Shown: positions 36,406-45,900 of the stretch, in pieces
How the letters are laid out: each line of letters starts with the position of its first letter
Numbering within the stretch: the stretch's first letter is position 1
Assembly: GCF_022807995.1 (NCBI RefSeq)
Contig: NZ_CP094351.1
Location: forward strand, 2,635,001 to 2,699,000
Source: Pseudomonas orientalis
GTDB lineage: Bacteria; Pseudomonadota; Gammaproteobacteria; Pseudomonadales; Pseudomonadaceae
DNA: 64,000 nucleotides
Reading direction: 5' to 3'
The notes under the pieces: generated by a model
Seen by the model: only the letters and a program-made list of their open reading frames with translations
Told to the model about the DNA's origin: nothing
Database searches by the model: none
Made by a program: the position numbers and the translations under genes

Positions 36406-37413
36406 TCAAAGGGCATTTAAACCCTGCAACAGCGCCTTATGAAACCGCGCCGGTTCTTCCATCTGCGGTGCATGGCCCAGGCCGGGAAATTCCACCAGGG
36501 TTGCATGGGGAATCAGCTTGGCCACCTGCTTGCCCAGCACTTGGTAATTGCCGATCCGCGCCTTGACCGCTGGCGGTGCCAGGTCCTTGCCGATGGCGGT
36601 GGTGTCGCTGGTGCCGATCAGCAGCAGGGTAGGCGCCTGCACATCCTTGAACTCGTAGTACACCGGCTGGGTGAAGATCATGTCGTAAATCAACGCCGAG
36701 TTCCAGGCCACCAGCGTGTGCCCCGGGCCCTCGTTCAGGCCGGCGAGCATGTCCACCCAGCGCTCGTATTCGGGCTTCCAGCGCCCGCCGTAATAGGTGT
36801 CGCGCTCGTATTTGCGCACCCCGTCGGCGCTCAGTTTCAGCTCGCGTTGATACCACTGGTCAACGCTCTGGTGGGGCACGCCCAGGGCTTTCCAGTCTTC
36901 CAGGCCGATGGGGTTGACCAGGGCGAGTTGCTCGGTCTGTGCCGGGTACATCAAGGCATAGCGCGTGGCCAGCATGCCGCCGGTGGAGTGACCGAGCAGC
37001 GTGGCCTTTTTAATCCCGAGTTTTTCCAGCAATTGGTGGGTGTTGAGCGCCAGTTGCTGGAAGCTGTACTGGTAATGCTCGGGCTTGCTGGAGGTGCAAA
37101 AGCCGATCTGGTCCGGCGCGATCACGCGGTAACCGGCGTCGCTCAGGGCGTTGATCGACGCTTCCCAGGTGGCGCCGCAGAAGTTCTTGCCGTGCATCAG
37201 GACCACGCTGCGCCCATTGGCCTTGCCTTTTGCAGGGACATCCATATAGCCCATTTGCAGGCTTTTACCCTGGGATTCGAAGTTGAAGCGTTCAACTGGA
37301 TAGGGGTACTGAAAACCCTGGAGTTCAGGGCCGTAAGTGGCGGCAAACGCGGGCGCAGCGCTGGCCGTGAGCAGGCCGGCTACGCACAGGTCACGGATCA
37401 AAGGCATGGTCAT
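36406..37413 (-). CDS. Exported alpha/beta hydrolase
   Basis: A 335-residue protein with a signal peptide ending at PAFAA, so probably periplasmic. VVLMHGKNFCGATWE is the oxyanion-hole region; LLGHSTGGMLATRYA gives the nucleophile Ser (GHSTG); TLLLIGTSDTTAIG and FPGLGHAPQMEEP carry the acid and the catalytic His. It hydrolyses an ester or related bond of unknown identity. A second ATG two codons in (37407) is better placed behind GGAG. It is co-directional with the D-2-hydroxyacid dehydrogenase gene. Confidence 0.87.
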   Translation of the reverse strand: MTMPLIRDLCVAGLLTASAAPAFAATYGPELQGFQYPYPVERFNFESQGKSLQMGYMDVPAKGKANGRSVVLMHGKNFCGATWEASINALSDAGYRVIAPDQIGFCTSSKPEHYQYSFQQLALNTHQLLEKLGIKKATLLGHSTGGMLATRYALMYPAQTEQLALVNPIGLEDWKALGVPHQSVDQWYQRELKLSADGVRKYERDTYYGGRWKPEYERWVDMLAGLNEGPGHTLVAWNSALIYDMIFTQPVYYEFKDVQAPTLLLIGTSDTTAIGKDLAPPAVKARIGNYQVLGKQVAKLIPHATLVEFPGLGHAPQMEEPARFHKALLQGLNAL

Positions 37414-37453
37414 GAGCTCCGGGAAAGATGTTCCGGATGCTGTTTGGGCAAGA

Positions 37454-37897
37454 TTAACGGGGGATTAACACCCACTGCAGGGTGATCGCGGCAAGCACGC
37501 CGTAGCGCAGCGCCTTGGCCAGGGTGACCAGCAGCAGGAACCGCCAGAGCGGTTCGCGCATGACGCCGGCCACGAGGGTCAGCGGGTCACCGATGATCGG
37601 TACCCAGCTGAGCAGCAGTGTCCAATGCCCCCAGCGCGCGTAGTGGCTGCGCGCCTTGTCCAGTTGCCGGGTGCCGACCGGAAACCAGCGCCGCTCCTGG
37701 AAGCGCTCCACCGAACGCCCCAGCAGCCAGTTGGCCAGCGAGCCCAGCACATTGCCCAGCGTGGCGATGCCCAGCAGCAGCCACAGGTTGTAATGCCCGC
37801 TGAGCAGCAGCCCGACGAGCACGGCCTCTGACTGCAAGGGCAGCAACGTCGCCGCACCAAAGGCGGCGAGGAACAGGCCAAGGTACGCCATCAACAT
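37454..37897 (-). CDS. YqaA/DedA-like (VTT) membrane protein
   Basis: A 147-residue inner-membrane protein. GAATLLPLQSEAVLVGLL, LGIATLGNVLGSLANWLLGR, WTLLLSWVPIIGDPLTLVAG and LLLVTLAKALRYGVLA follow the YqaA branch of the SNARE-associated/VTT (DedA) superfamily, including the re-entrant helix with P-GDP. DedA proteins affect membrane lipid carrier recycling; YqaA itself is uncharacterised. The start may be at the second Met (37891). Confidence 0.85.
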   Translation of the reverse strand: MLMAYLGLFLAAFGAATLLPLQSEAVLVGLLLSGHYNLWLLLGIATLGNVLGSLANWLLGRSVERFQERRWFPVGTRQLDKARSHYARWGHWTLLLSWVPIIGDPLTLVAGVMREPLWRFLLLVTLAKALRYGVLAAITLQWVLIPR

Positions 37898-37993
37898 CGC
37901 GCGGGGGCTCGTTGCACAGGGGATTTCATGGTGGGTCTCGGAAAAGGTGCGGCACTGGGCCGTAATGCTGTTCAGTTAAGCGTATATCGCCCT

Positions 37994-38096
37994 CTGTAGG
38001 AGCGAGCTTGCTCGCGAAAAACTCACAGGCGCCGCGTTCAATCAGGAAGCACGCGTTATCGTTGACGTTTTTCGCGAGCAAGCTCGCTCCTACAAT
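37994..38096. repeat. REP doublet, inverted partner of 51848-51948
   Basis: Two inverted REP units (gtaggagcgagcttgctcgc and its complement) around a 60-base spacer. The whole 100-bp unit recurs at 51848 in inverse orientation with about three differences, so both spacer and arms are conserved. Confidence 0.8.
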
Positions 38097-38150
38097 AAGG
38101 CATTGGGCCGGGCATTTTCCCTGAATCAGGTCAGTTAAGCGATAGAGCGG

Positions 38151-38606
38151 TCAACGGCTGAAGTTTTCCAGACGCTGCTTGAGGCGGTCCAGCGCAATGC
38201 CCGAGAGTGCGACCATGCGTTCATGCAAGGTCGCCAGCTGCAGTTCGGTCTCATAGGTCAATACACGTTTGAACAGCGTGCCGCCCTGTTGCGCGTGCAG
38301 GACGTAATGAATGCAGCCATCGACCGCCAGCGAGGTGAATACGGTCTTGAACTCGCCGGGGCAACAGGCAATTTGCACGCGGTAGCTCATTGGCACGCGG
38401 ATGCCCAGCAGGTCGATGACTTCGGTAAAGCGAGCGCCGGCGGGCAGCGAGCCGCGGGTGCCGGTGTCGGCGCTGAGGGAGTAGGGGTGCCATTCGTGCC
38501 AGCGGTCGGGCTGGGTCACATAGTCATACACGGTCTCGACCGGCGCCAGGATGAAGCGTTCCTGGCTGATGCGCTCCAAGCGGACCGACTGCTCAATCGC
38601 GGGCAT
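38151..38606 (-). CDS. SRPBCC-fold protein
   Basis: A 151-residue protein starting at ATG 38606 behind a strong GGGAGG. ERFILAPVETVYDYVTQPDR and WHEWHPYSLSA are the opening strand and helices of the START/Bet v1-like SRPBCC fold, which forms a hydrophobic ligand cavity. The ligand is unknown. It lies 90 bp downstream of the dCache chemoreceptor gene on the same strand. Confidence 0.8.
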   Translation of the reverse strand: MPAIEQSVRLERISQERFILAPVETVYDYVTQPDRWHEWHPYSLSADTGTRGSLPAGARFTEVIDLLGIRVPMSYRVQIACCPGEFKTVFTSLAVDGCIHYVLHAQQGGTLFKRVLTYETELQLATLHERMVALSGIALDRLKQRLENFSR

Positions 38607-38695
38607 GACGCACCTCCCTGTGTGGCGAGTGTTAAACCACGAGCTGTCAGGATAGCCCGACTCCCGCGCTTTGCACGGGAGTGGTCGGGCCTGGA

Positions 38696-40690
38696 TCAAC
38701 GCACTTTGAAGCGCCCCATCAAGGCAATCACCCGGCCATTGGCTTCCAGCAGGCTCTGGGTATTGGTTTCAGTGGCATGGCCGCTGTGTACCAACTCTTC
38801 AACCATCTGTCGGATCTGCACCATGCTGCGGTTGATCTCTTCGGTCACTGCGCTCTGTTGCTCGGCGGCCGTGGCGATCTGGGTGCTGAGGTTGTTGATA
38901 TGGCTGACCGAACCGGCCATCTCATCCAGGCCGGTGTTCACCCGAGCGGTGGCATCCGCCGCCGACTGGCAACTGGCCTGGGTGTTTTCCATGGCGGCTA
39001 CCGACGAGCTGACGCCGGTGGTCAAGCGCGCCAGCATCTCGTTGATCTGCGAGGTGCTGGCCTGGGTGCGTGCGGCCAGTGCGCGTACCTCATCGGCCAC
39101 CACGGCAAACCCGCGGCCTTGCTCGCCGGCCCGCGCCGCTTCGATTGCGGCGTTGAGCGCCAGCAGGTTGGTCTGGCCGGCGATGGCGCCGATCACCCCG
39201 AGGGTTTCGGTGATGCGCGCGGCGTCCTGGCGCATGTTCTCGACGGTGTGGGTCGCGCTGGCCACTTCGCCGATCAAGGCGCTGACGCTGGTGGACGCTT
39301 CGCCCACCACCACCCGCGAACGGTCGGCGTGCTCGCTGGCGCGCTGGGTAAAGGCCGCCGTTTCTGCGGCGTTTTGCGCGACCGTGTCGGCGGTGGAGCT
39401 CATTTCGGTGATGGCGGTCACCGTCTGATCCGTCTCCGATGCGTGGCGCAACAGGATCTGGTTGGTGTGCGCGGAGGTGTGCTGCAACTGCTCTAGGCCC
39501 GAGGCCATGGCGCCGGTGGCCTGGGTCACTTCGCCGATCATGTTTTGCAGGTAGACGATAAAGCGGTTCACCGAATGGCCGATGGCGCCCAGTTCGTCTT
39601 CGGCGCGGATGGTGATGCGCCGCGTGAGGTCGGCGTCGCCGGCGGACAGCGCGTCGATATTGCCCTTGAGCGCTTTCATGCGCTGTACCAGTTGGCGAAT
39701 CGCATACGCCGCCAGCAGCACCAGCAGGATCACCATCGGAATTTGCAGCAGCGCCAGGCTGCCGAGCACATCGTTGCGCTGGGCGGTAATCAACGAGGTG
39801 GGCAGGGCGGTCGCGAGGAACCACGGGGTACCCTCGATCGGGCGCATGTAGAAGGTGCTGGCCACGCCCTGGTTGTCGAACTCGGCGCGTTGCAGGGCCT
39901 GATCGCGATGGGCGAGGGCTTTGCTGACCTGGGCGGCGAACGCCGAAGTGCCGGTCAGCTCACTGATGTTCTTCAGCACCACCGGGCCGCTGATGCGCGA
40001 GCTGTTGCTGATGATCTTGCCGTCGCCTTCGACGATCAGCATTTGCCCGCCAATGTCTTTTTCCTTGCTGGCCACCAGGTCATTGAAGAAGCCCAGGGTC
40101 ACGTCGATGGTCGCCACGCCATAGGCGGCGCCGTCACGCTGGATCGCCATGGCGCAGTTGGTGCGCGGCTCCTGGCTGGCGTCGTCCTTGTAGGCCGCAG
40201 CCCAGGCGCATTGGCCACGGGGCGAGGCGAGGCCGCCCTTGTACCAGCTCTGATCGTAATAGTTGGGCGCGGCGTCGCTGTTCCAGAAGGTGTTGACCGC
40301 CAGCTTGCCCGAGGCGTCACGGTGCCAGAACGTACTGTGCTTGTTACGCCCCGGCGTGCGCTGGTTGGGCAGCGGCCAGATACCGCCGCCGAACACTTTC
40401 AGCTCGCCATATTGATCCACCAGGCCGGGCAGGACCTTGTCGATGGCATCGCTTTCAAGCAGAGGCACAGTCTGGGTGATGGTGCGTTGCTGGGCCTGAA
40501 CCTTGTTCAGTTCGCCCTGGATCTGTTCGGCCACTTCGGCGACGCGGTTGAGCACCACCTGTTCTTCGGTGTCTTGCAGCTTGGGTGCGACCAACTGGCC
40601 GATACCCACGACCGTCAACACCAATAACACTAGGACGAACAGCACCAGAAACAGGGTATAGCGGGCTTGGATGGAGCGCAGTGGGGGCAT
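38696..40690 (-). CDS. Methyl-accepting chemotaxis protein with dCache domain
   Basis: A 664-residue chemoreceptor. It has membrane helices at about 11-33 and 311-331, with a periplasmic dCache-type domain between them (DQSWYKGG at 146-153 and [20 protein letters not shown] match Cache motifs). HAMP follows ([20 protein letters not shown]), then the signalling hairpin ([35 protein letters not shown]). dCache domains bind amino acids, amines or organic acids; the ligand is not readable here. It signals through CheA/CheW. Confidence 0.92.
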   Translation of the reverse strand: MPPLRSIQARYTLFLVLFVLVLLVLTVVGIGQLVAPKLQDTEEQVVLNRVAEVAEQIQGELNKVQAQQRTITQTVPLLESDAIDKVLPGLVDQYGELKVFGGGIWPLPNQRTPGRNKHSTFWHRDASGKLAVNTFWNSDAAPNYYDQSWYKGGLASPRGQCAWAAAYKDDASQEPRTNCAMAIQRDGAAYGVATIDVTLGFFNDLVASKEKDIGGQMLIVEGDGKIISNSSRISGPVVLKNISELTGTSAFAAQVSKALAHRDQALQRAEFDNQGVASTFYMRPIEGTPWFLATALPTSLITAQRNDVLGSLALLQIPMVILLVLLAAYAIRQLVQRMKALKGNIDALSAGDADLTRRITIRAEDELGAIGHSVNRFIVYLQNMIGEVTQATGAMASGLEQLQHTSAHTNQILLRHASETDQTVTAITEMSSTADTVAQNAAETAAFTQRASEHADRSRVVVGEASTSVSALIGEVASATHTVENMRQDAARITETLGVIGAIAGQTNLLALNAAIEAARAGEQGRGFAVVADEVRALAARTQASTSQINEMLARLTTGVSSSVAAMENTQASCQSAADATARVNTGLDEMAGSVSHINNLSTQIATAAEQQSAVTEEINRSMVQIRQMVEELVHSGHATETNTQSLLEANGRVIALMGRFKVR

Positions 40691-40809
40691 GGGGCCGTCC
40701 TTACGAAGCGTTATTGTCGACGCGGCTTTGTTAGAGCTTCGTAGGGCTATCGGCCCGGACCGGGGGAGCTTTAGGTACGTGCGTGCAAGAAAGTGCAGAT
40801 GCCGCCAGG

Positions 40810-41805
40810 TCAGATCTCCAGCATCGCCATCACCTCCTCGGGGTAGCGCAGGCCGGCCGTTGCATCCGCCGGAAAGATCGCTGTCAACGCGTCCCGTTCG
40901 TTCGCGCTCAGGGTGATCGACACGGCGGCCACATTCTCTTCCAGGTATTTACGTTGCTTGGTGCCGGGGATCGGCACGATGTAATCGCCTTGCGCCAACA
41001 CCCACGCCAGCGCCAGTTGGCCCGCCGTCACGCCCTTTTCCGCCGCCAGTGCTTGCACCTGCTCGACCAGTTGCAGGTTCCTGGCAAAATTCTCGCCCTG
41101 GAAGCGCGGGTTGAAGCGGCGGTAGTCCTCGGCGCCGAAATCCTCCGGGCGCTTCAATGCGCCGGTCAGAAACCCCCGGCCCAACGGGCTGTAAGGCACG
41201 AAGGCGATGCCCAGGCGCTGGCAGGCGGCAAGGCAGCCGTTGTCTTCCTGATCGCGACTCCACAATGAATATTCGCTTTGCAGGGCGCTGATGGGGTGAA
41301 CCTTGTGCGCCCGTTCCAGCGTGGCGGCGGACGCTTCGCTCAGGCCCAGGTAACGCACCTTGCCCTGTTGCACCAGCTCGGCCATGGCGCCGACGGTTTC
41401 TTCGATGGCCACCTCGGGATCGATGCGGTGCTGGTAGTACAGGTCCAGGGTTTCGATGCCCAGGCGTTGCAGCGTGCCGTCGATGGAGGCGCGCACGTAT
41501 TCAGGGCGCCCGTTCACACCACGCAGCGCCGGGTTCGCCGGATCGCGCAGGATGCCGAACTTGCTGGCCAGGAACACCTGGTCGCGCTTGCCGGCGATGG
41601 CCTTGCCGATCAGCTGTTCATTGGTGTGGGGGCCGTACATGTCGGCGGTGTCGAGAAAGTTGACGCCCAGTTCCAGCGCACGGTGCAAGGTGGCGATGGC
41701 CTGCGAGGTGTCGATGCCCGGTGCGTAGAAATCGCTCATGCCCATGCAGCCGAGGCCGATGGCGGACACGTGAGGGCCGTTGTTGCCGAGTTGACGAGTA
41801 CGCAT
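40810..41805 (-). CDS. Aldo/keto reductase
   Basis: A 331-residue NADPH-dependent reductase with the full catalytic tetrad: Asp52 and Tyr57 ([12 protein letters not shown]), Lys82 (FLASKFG) and His126 (LYYQHRID). [12 protein letters not shown] at the N-terminus places it in the AKR13/AKR11-like group. Near the C-terminus, [16 protein letters not shown] binds the cofactor phosphate. It reduces aldehydes or ketones. It is divergent from a LysR regulator with 112 bp between, so control by that regulator is likely. Confidence 0.92.
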   Translation of the reverse strand: MRTRQLGNNGPHVSAIGLGCMGMSDFYAPGIDTSQAIATLHRALELGVNFLDTADMYGPHTNEQLIGKAIAGKRDQVFLASKFGILRDPANPALRGVNGRPEYVRASIDGTLQRLGIETLDLYYQHRIDPEVAIEETVGAMAELVQQGKVRYLGLSEASAATLERAHKVHPISALQSEYSLWSRDQEDNGCLAACQRLGIAFVPYSPLGRGFLTGALKRPEDFGAEDYRRFNPRFQGENFARNLQLVEQVQALAAEKGVTAGQLALAWVLAQGDYIVPIPGTKQRKYLEENVAAVSITLSANERDALTAIFPADATAGLRYPEEVMAMLEI

Positions 41806-41882
41806 GGTGAAGCTCCTGTGGATGAGGTGGCCATTGTCACGCTCGACAAAACCTGGATAAACCGGCTAAAAGCACTATCACT

Positions 41883-41899
41883 GTTTGGAAAGTCCAAAC
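41883..41899. promoter_or_regulatory. Palindromic operator candidate between AKR and LysR genes
   Basis: A perfect palindrome GTTTGGA-aag-TCCAAAC lies in the 112-bp divergent intergenic region, 19 bp before the LysR start. LysR proteins bind such T-rich/A-rich dyads, so this may be its site. Confidence 0.5.
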
Positions 41900-41917
41900 A
41901 ATTGCCAGGGCCTCACT

Positions 41918-42829
41918 GTGGACCGTTTCAATGCCATGCGTGTATTCACCCGGATTGTGGAGTTGGGCGGTTTCGCCAGGGCGGCGGACAGCCTGCAACT
42001 GCCGCGCGCCTCGGTGACGATCCTGATCAAGCAATTGGAGGCGCACCTGGGCGTGCAACTGCTGCAACGCACTACGCGCCAGGTCAGCCCGACCCTGGAC
42101 GGCGCGGCGTACTACCAGCGTTGCGTGCAGTTGCTGACGGACCTTGAGGAAACCGAGGCAGTGTTTTCCTCCCGTCGACAAAACCCGCGAGGCACGCTGA
42201 GCATCGATATGCCGTCGGGCATTGGCCGTCTGATCGTGATTCCGGCATTGCCGACGTTCACCGCGCTCTATCCGCAGATCGAGCTGGATATCGGGCTCAA
42301 CGATCGTCCGGTGGATTTGATTCGCGAAGGGGTCGATTGCGTGCTGCGCGGTGGCCTGGCGCTGGACGAATCGCTGGTGGCGCGTCCGCTGGCGATGATG
42401 GACCAATTGACCCTGGCCAGCCCCGCGTATCTGCAGCGCACCGGCATGCCCGCCAGCCTGGACGAGCTGGCGCGGCACCAGATGATCGAGTATGTCTCCA
42501 GCGCCAGCGGCAAGCGCTTTGGCCTGGAATTCCAGCTCGGTGACAAGGTGCGCACGCTCAACCTGGCGAAGGTGGTGGCGGTAAACAGTTCTGATGGCTA
42601 TTTCGCTGCCTGTGAGGCCGGCTACGGGCTGATCCAGGCGCCGCATTATCATGCGCTCAAGCAACTGGCCGAGGGCACGCTGGTGGAGGTGTTGCCGCAG
42701 GTGGCCGTGCCGAAAATGGCGTTGACGGCGCTGTACCCGCCGCATCGTCAGCTGTCCCAGCGGGTGAGGGTGTTTGTCGACTGGCTGGTGGCGCTGTGCG
42801 CGCAGCCGGGCAATGGTTTGCGGCGCTAG
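41918..42829 (+). CDS. LysR-family transcriptional regulator
   Basis: A 303-residue regulator. GTG 41918 is chosen since it begins the canonical VDRFNAMRVFTRIVELGGFA; the frame runs a few codons further but overlaps the operator palindrome. The helix-turn-helix is ADSLQLPRASVTILIKQLEA (about 27-46). The effector domain follows (GTLSIDMPSGIGRLIVIPAL). It probably regulates the divergent aldo/keto reductase gene. Confidence 0.9.
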   Translation: MDRFNAMRVFTRIVELGGFARAADSLQLPRASVTILIKQLEAHLGVQLLQRTTRQVSPTLDGAAYYQRCVQLLTDLEETEAVFSSRRQNPRGTLSIDMPSGIGRLIVIPALPTFTALYPQIELDIGLNDRPVDLIREGVDCVLRGGLALDESLVARPLAMMDQLTLASPAYLQRTGMPASLDELARHQMIEYVSSASGKRFGLEFQLGDKVRTLNLAKVVAVNSSDGYFAACEAGYGLIQAPHYHALKQLAEGTLVEVLPQVAVPKMALTALYPPHRQLSQRVRVFVDWLVALCAQPGNGLRR

Positions 42830-42873
42830 CCTTGTGGGCGGCGGCAGGCTCCCGGTGTTTGCGCGGTGACGCC

Positions 42874-42906
42874 ACAGTGGAACGAGGTTCGCACTCGCTC
42901 CACTGT
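42874..42906. terminator. Bidirectional hairpin between LysR and toxin-like genes
   Basis: Near-perfect 13-bp arms (ACAGTGGAaCGAG / CTCGcTCCACTGT) with a 7-base loop lie between two convergent genes. It probably ends transcription from both sides. Confidence 0.6.
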
Positions 42907-42929
42907 TTGGACTGGCTTGAGCGCTACCG

Positions 42930-45900
42930 TTATTTGCCGACGTAGATTTGCAGGTCCCCTGGAAGGTCATCGGGGCGCAGAGGCGTTTGGGGGTTGGGGA
43001 AACGATCGGGATCGTTCCCCTTCAAGCCATAAGGGACCCTCACGCTGGGGTTGTCGAACACGCCGATGCTGATGCTCTTGGTCAGCTCAGCCAGGCCGGG
43101 GACACCCTCACAGGTATTCATATGGGAATGACCCACCAGTGCGACCCATTTTTCGTCAGGTGAATTCGCCAGGATGGTTTGCGATGCGAAGTAGTTCATT
43201 TGCTTGAGCCTGCCTACGGAGTCGTAACCCGGGTCACCCGCGCGAAGGCGCGTCCTGGTGTCCTTGTGTCGCGTCAAGTAGTAGTGGTCAATGGGCAAGA
43301 CGCTTATACCGTTCTCTTCCAGTTTCCGTTTGAGTTGCTCAAAGCTGGGCTCCGTACGCAGCTTGCCGCTCCTGCCGACTTCATGGATGCCGTCAGGCAC
43401 GAGACCCTGAGGCATATCGATCAGGCCTTCAAAGTAGACTTTTTTGACACCCTGACGCTTCAGTGTCTCAACCTGCTGATAAAGCAGCTTGAAACTTGCC
43501 ATTTGATCGTGCGACTCGCCCAATACCACGCCTTGTGAAACCTTGAAGGCTTTTTCGAACAGGTTGGGCACCGACTCGATGTCGTCAACGGCAGGAATGG
43601 TCCGTGGCGCGATGCCTGTTTTATCCAGCAGGTCATAATGCTCATTCATTTCCTTGTCGAATTTGGCCATGACCTCCTCTTTTATGGCGCTGTCCCGTTT
43701 GAAGTGCGAGGCCACCAGCTTTCCTTTCGTCTCTTTCACATAGTCGCCCGCAGGCACTGGCGTGCCGGCAGGCTTCGCAGCCACGCGGCCGTTGATGTCG
43801 TAGGGTCTTGGGCGCTGCTTGCTTCTTTCTCGGGGGGCGTGTGTGTCTGTGGGCTTCGGTGACTGCGGCGAGAAAGTGTGTTGCGGGTCGAATGCCTTGG
43901 GCGGGCCGTAGGGGGTTCTGGTCATTTCATCAAAGGCATACCATTTTCCGTTGTGCTTGATGGCAGCACCTTGCACCGTTTGTTCGCCCACCTTGAAGGT
44001 GCCGGTGGCAGCGCTTTCGTAGCGGCTTGCGGCGCTGATCAGCGCTTCGCGGCTTGCGTTGCCCTTGGGGGATCCGATCGCGCCAGCGACGGCTTCGGCG
44101 CTTTGGTAAGTCAATTTACCCGCGCCCTTTAGCAGGTCGCCCACGCCGTTCAACGGGTTCAACTCCTTGAGCAGCACCGGCACCATGATTTTCGACGCTT
44201 TGAGCGCCTTGCTCGTTGCTGATCCAGCCGCGCCCAAGACTTTGCCAATCCTGGCCGCCATACCGGCGCCTGCGGTGACCAGGCCGAAAATATCCAGGGT
44301 GACGTCACTGATTGCCTCGCCATAGTTACCATCCATGGCATTGACAATTGCGCTGCGCAAGGGAATAAGGTTGAGCACGAACTCTTTGATGTTCGTCAGT
44401 CTTTCGTGGTTACGCTCAAGGGTTGTGGTTCCCGCAGCCGCTTGCTTGATGGCTGGGTTATCCAGGTCCAACGCCTTGAGCACGGAGTCGGCGATATGGT
44501 GAGTGCGTGGGTTGAGAAACATATAGGGCTGGGGAGCCGTGGAAGGTTGTTCACGGTCGAGCGCGCTTTCCTTTAAACCATCCAGGTCAAACCACGAAAC
44601 CCGCACCGAGTTGAGCGGAATACTTGCGAGGGCCGATTGCCCGCCGTCGACGACCTTGACTCTTTCTCTGTCCGGATAAAAGGGCTCTTCCTTGATAATT
44701 TCGTTGGAGAACTTTAACGGGGCTGCCGGTGTTTTTCTGCTGCCCAGGCTTTTAATAACACCGTTCACCGTATCGACTTGATAGGTGGTGGTTTGTCCTT
44801 TGTTCTGCGCGGTGACCAGTACGGTAGGGCTGGTGTGAAACAAGGAGTCGCCTTCGAAGGGGATCATGCCCACCTTGTAACTTTTTTCCTGAAAATAGTT
44901 GAGCTTGCCTTGAGTCAGGTTTTTTCTGTCTTCAGGCGGCAGGTTGGTGAGTGCATTGATGATCGCGTTTTTCTTGACGGTCTTGTGATTGTTCAAGGCG
45001 GTTGTAAACGCGTCTTCAAAGGCTCTTTGAATATTGAATTGCGGACCTTTGGTGAACGCAATGACCGCATCAAGATTCACGCCGGTATTGGTCCTGGTGA
45101 GTATCCACCGGCCATCCATGACCTGCTCCTGCATGGCGATTTCCACCAGTGAGCGCGGCGCGCCGGGCATATCGCCGTTGTACCTGGAGAGCATCTTGAG
45201 TTCGAAGTCTATGCCGGGGCCGAAGGTCTTCAAGAGCAGGTCCAGCGCCATTTGTTTGCGGCTTGGAAAACTCCCGCCGATGAGCGATGAGGCTTCGATC
45301 GATTTATCGAGTTGTGCCTTGAACAGCGCCTGGGCTTTCGTCAGGTCGTCTGGCTGGTACAGGGCATCGTCCTGTGCTGGAAGAATGTTATTGGCCACGC
45401 CCCAGTCCAACATCACTGCTGCCTGCGCAGAGGCGGAAGCGGCGCCTGCAGTGTCGGCGGTAATCATCACTTCGGCAAAGGACATGGTGGCCGTCCTGCC
45501 TGGTGTTTTGGCTTCGATGGCGGCCACTGCAATGCAAAGGTTCGCCCACGCGGTACTGCCGTAGACCACCGAATCAGGAATATTCTTGACCAGCAGTTGC
45601 GGCGCCGTGCGCCTGAGTAACAGATGGGCGGCGGCGTGTGCGAACTCCGGGGATTCGCGCCCTGTGTCAATCAGGTGTTGGCGCAGGCTGTCGGCGATGG
45701 ACGAAAGCGGTTTGCCCCAATGGCGTTTGTTTGCCAGGTCGTAGCCTGCTACATGGTTACGTTGAGGCGCCGTCAGGGATTCGGGGTCCAGCAACAGTTG
45801 GATCGCCGCGAGTGCGTAGTCGTTTGCGCTGGACTTCGTGGGGATGCCATCCATCTTGGTTTGCAGGGCCCGGCCCAGTGCCTGGCCTTCCCTGGAGCTG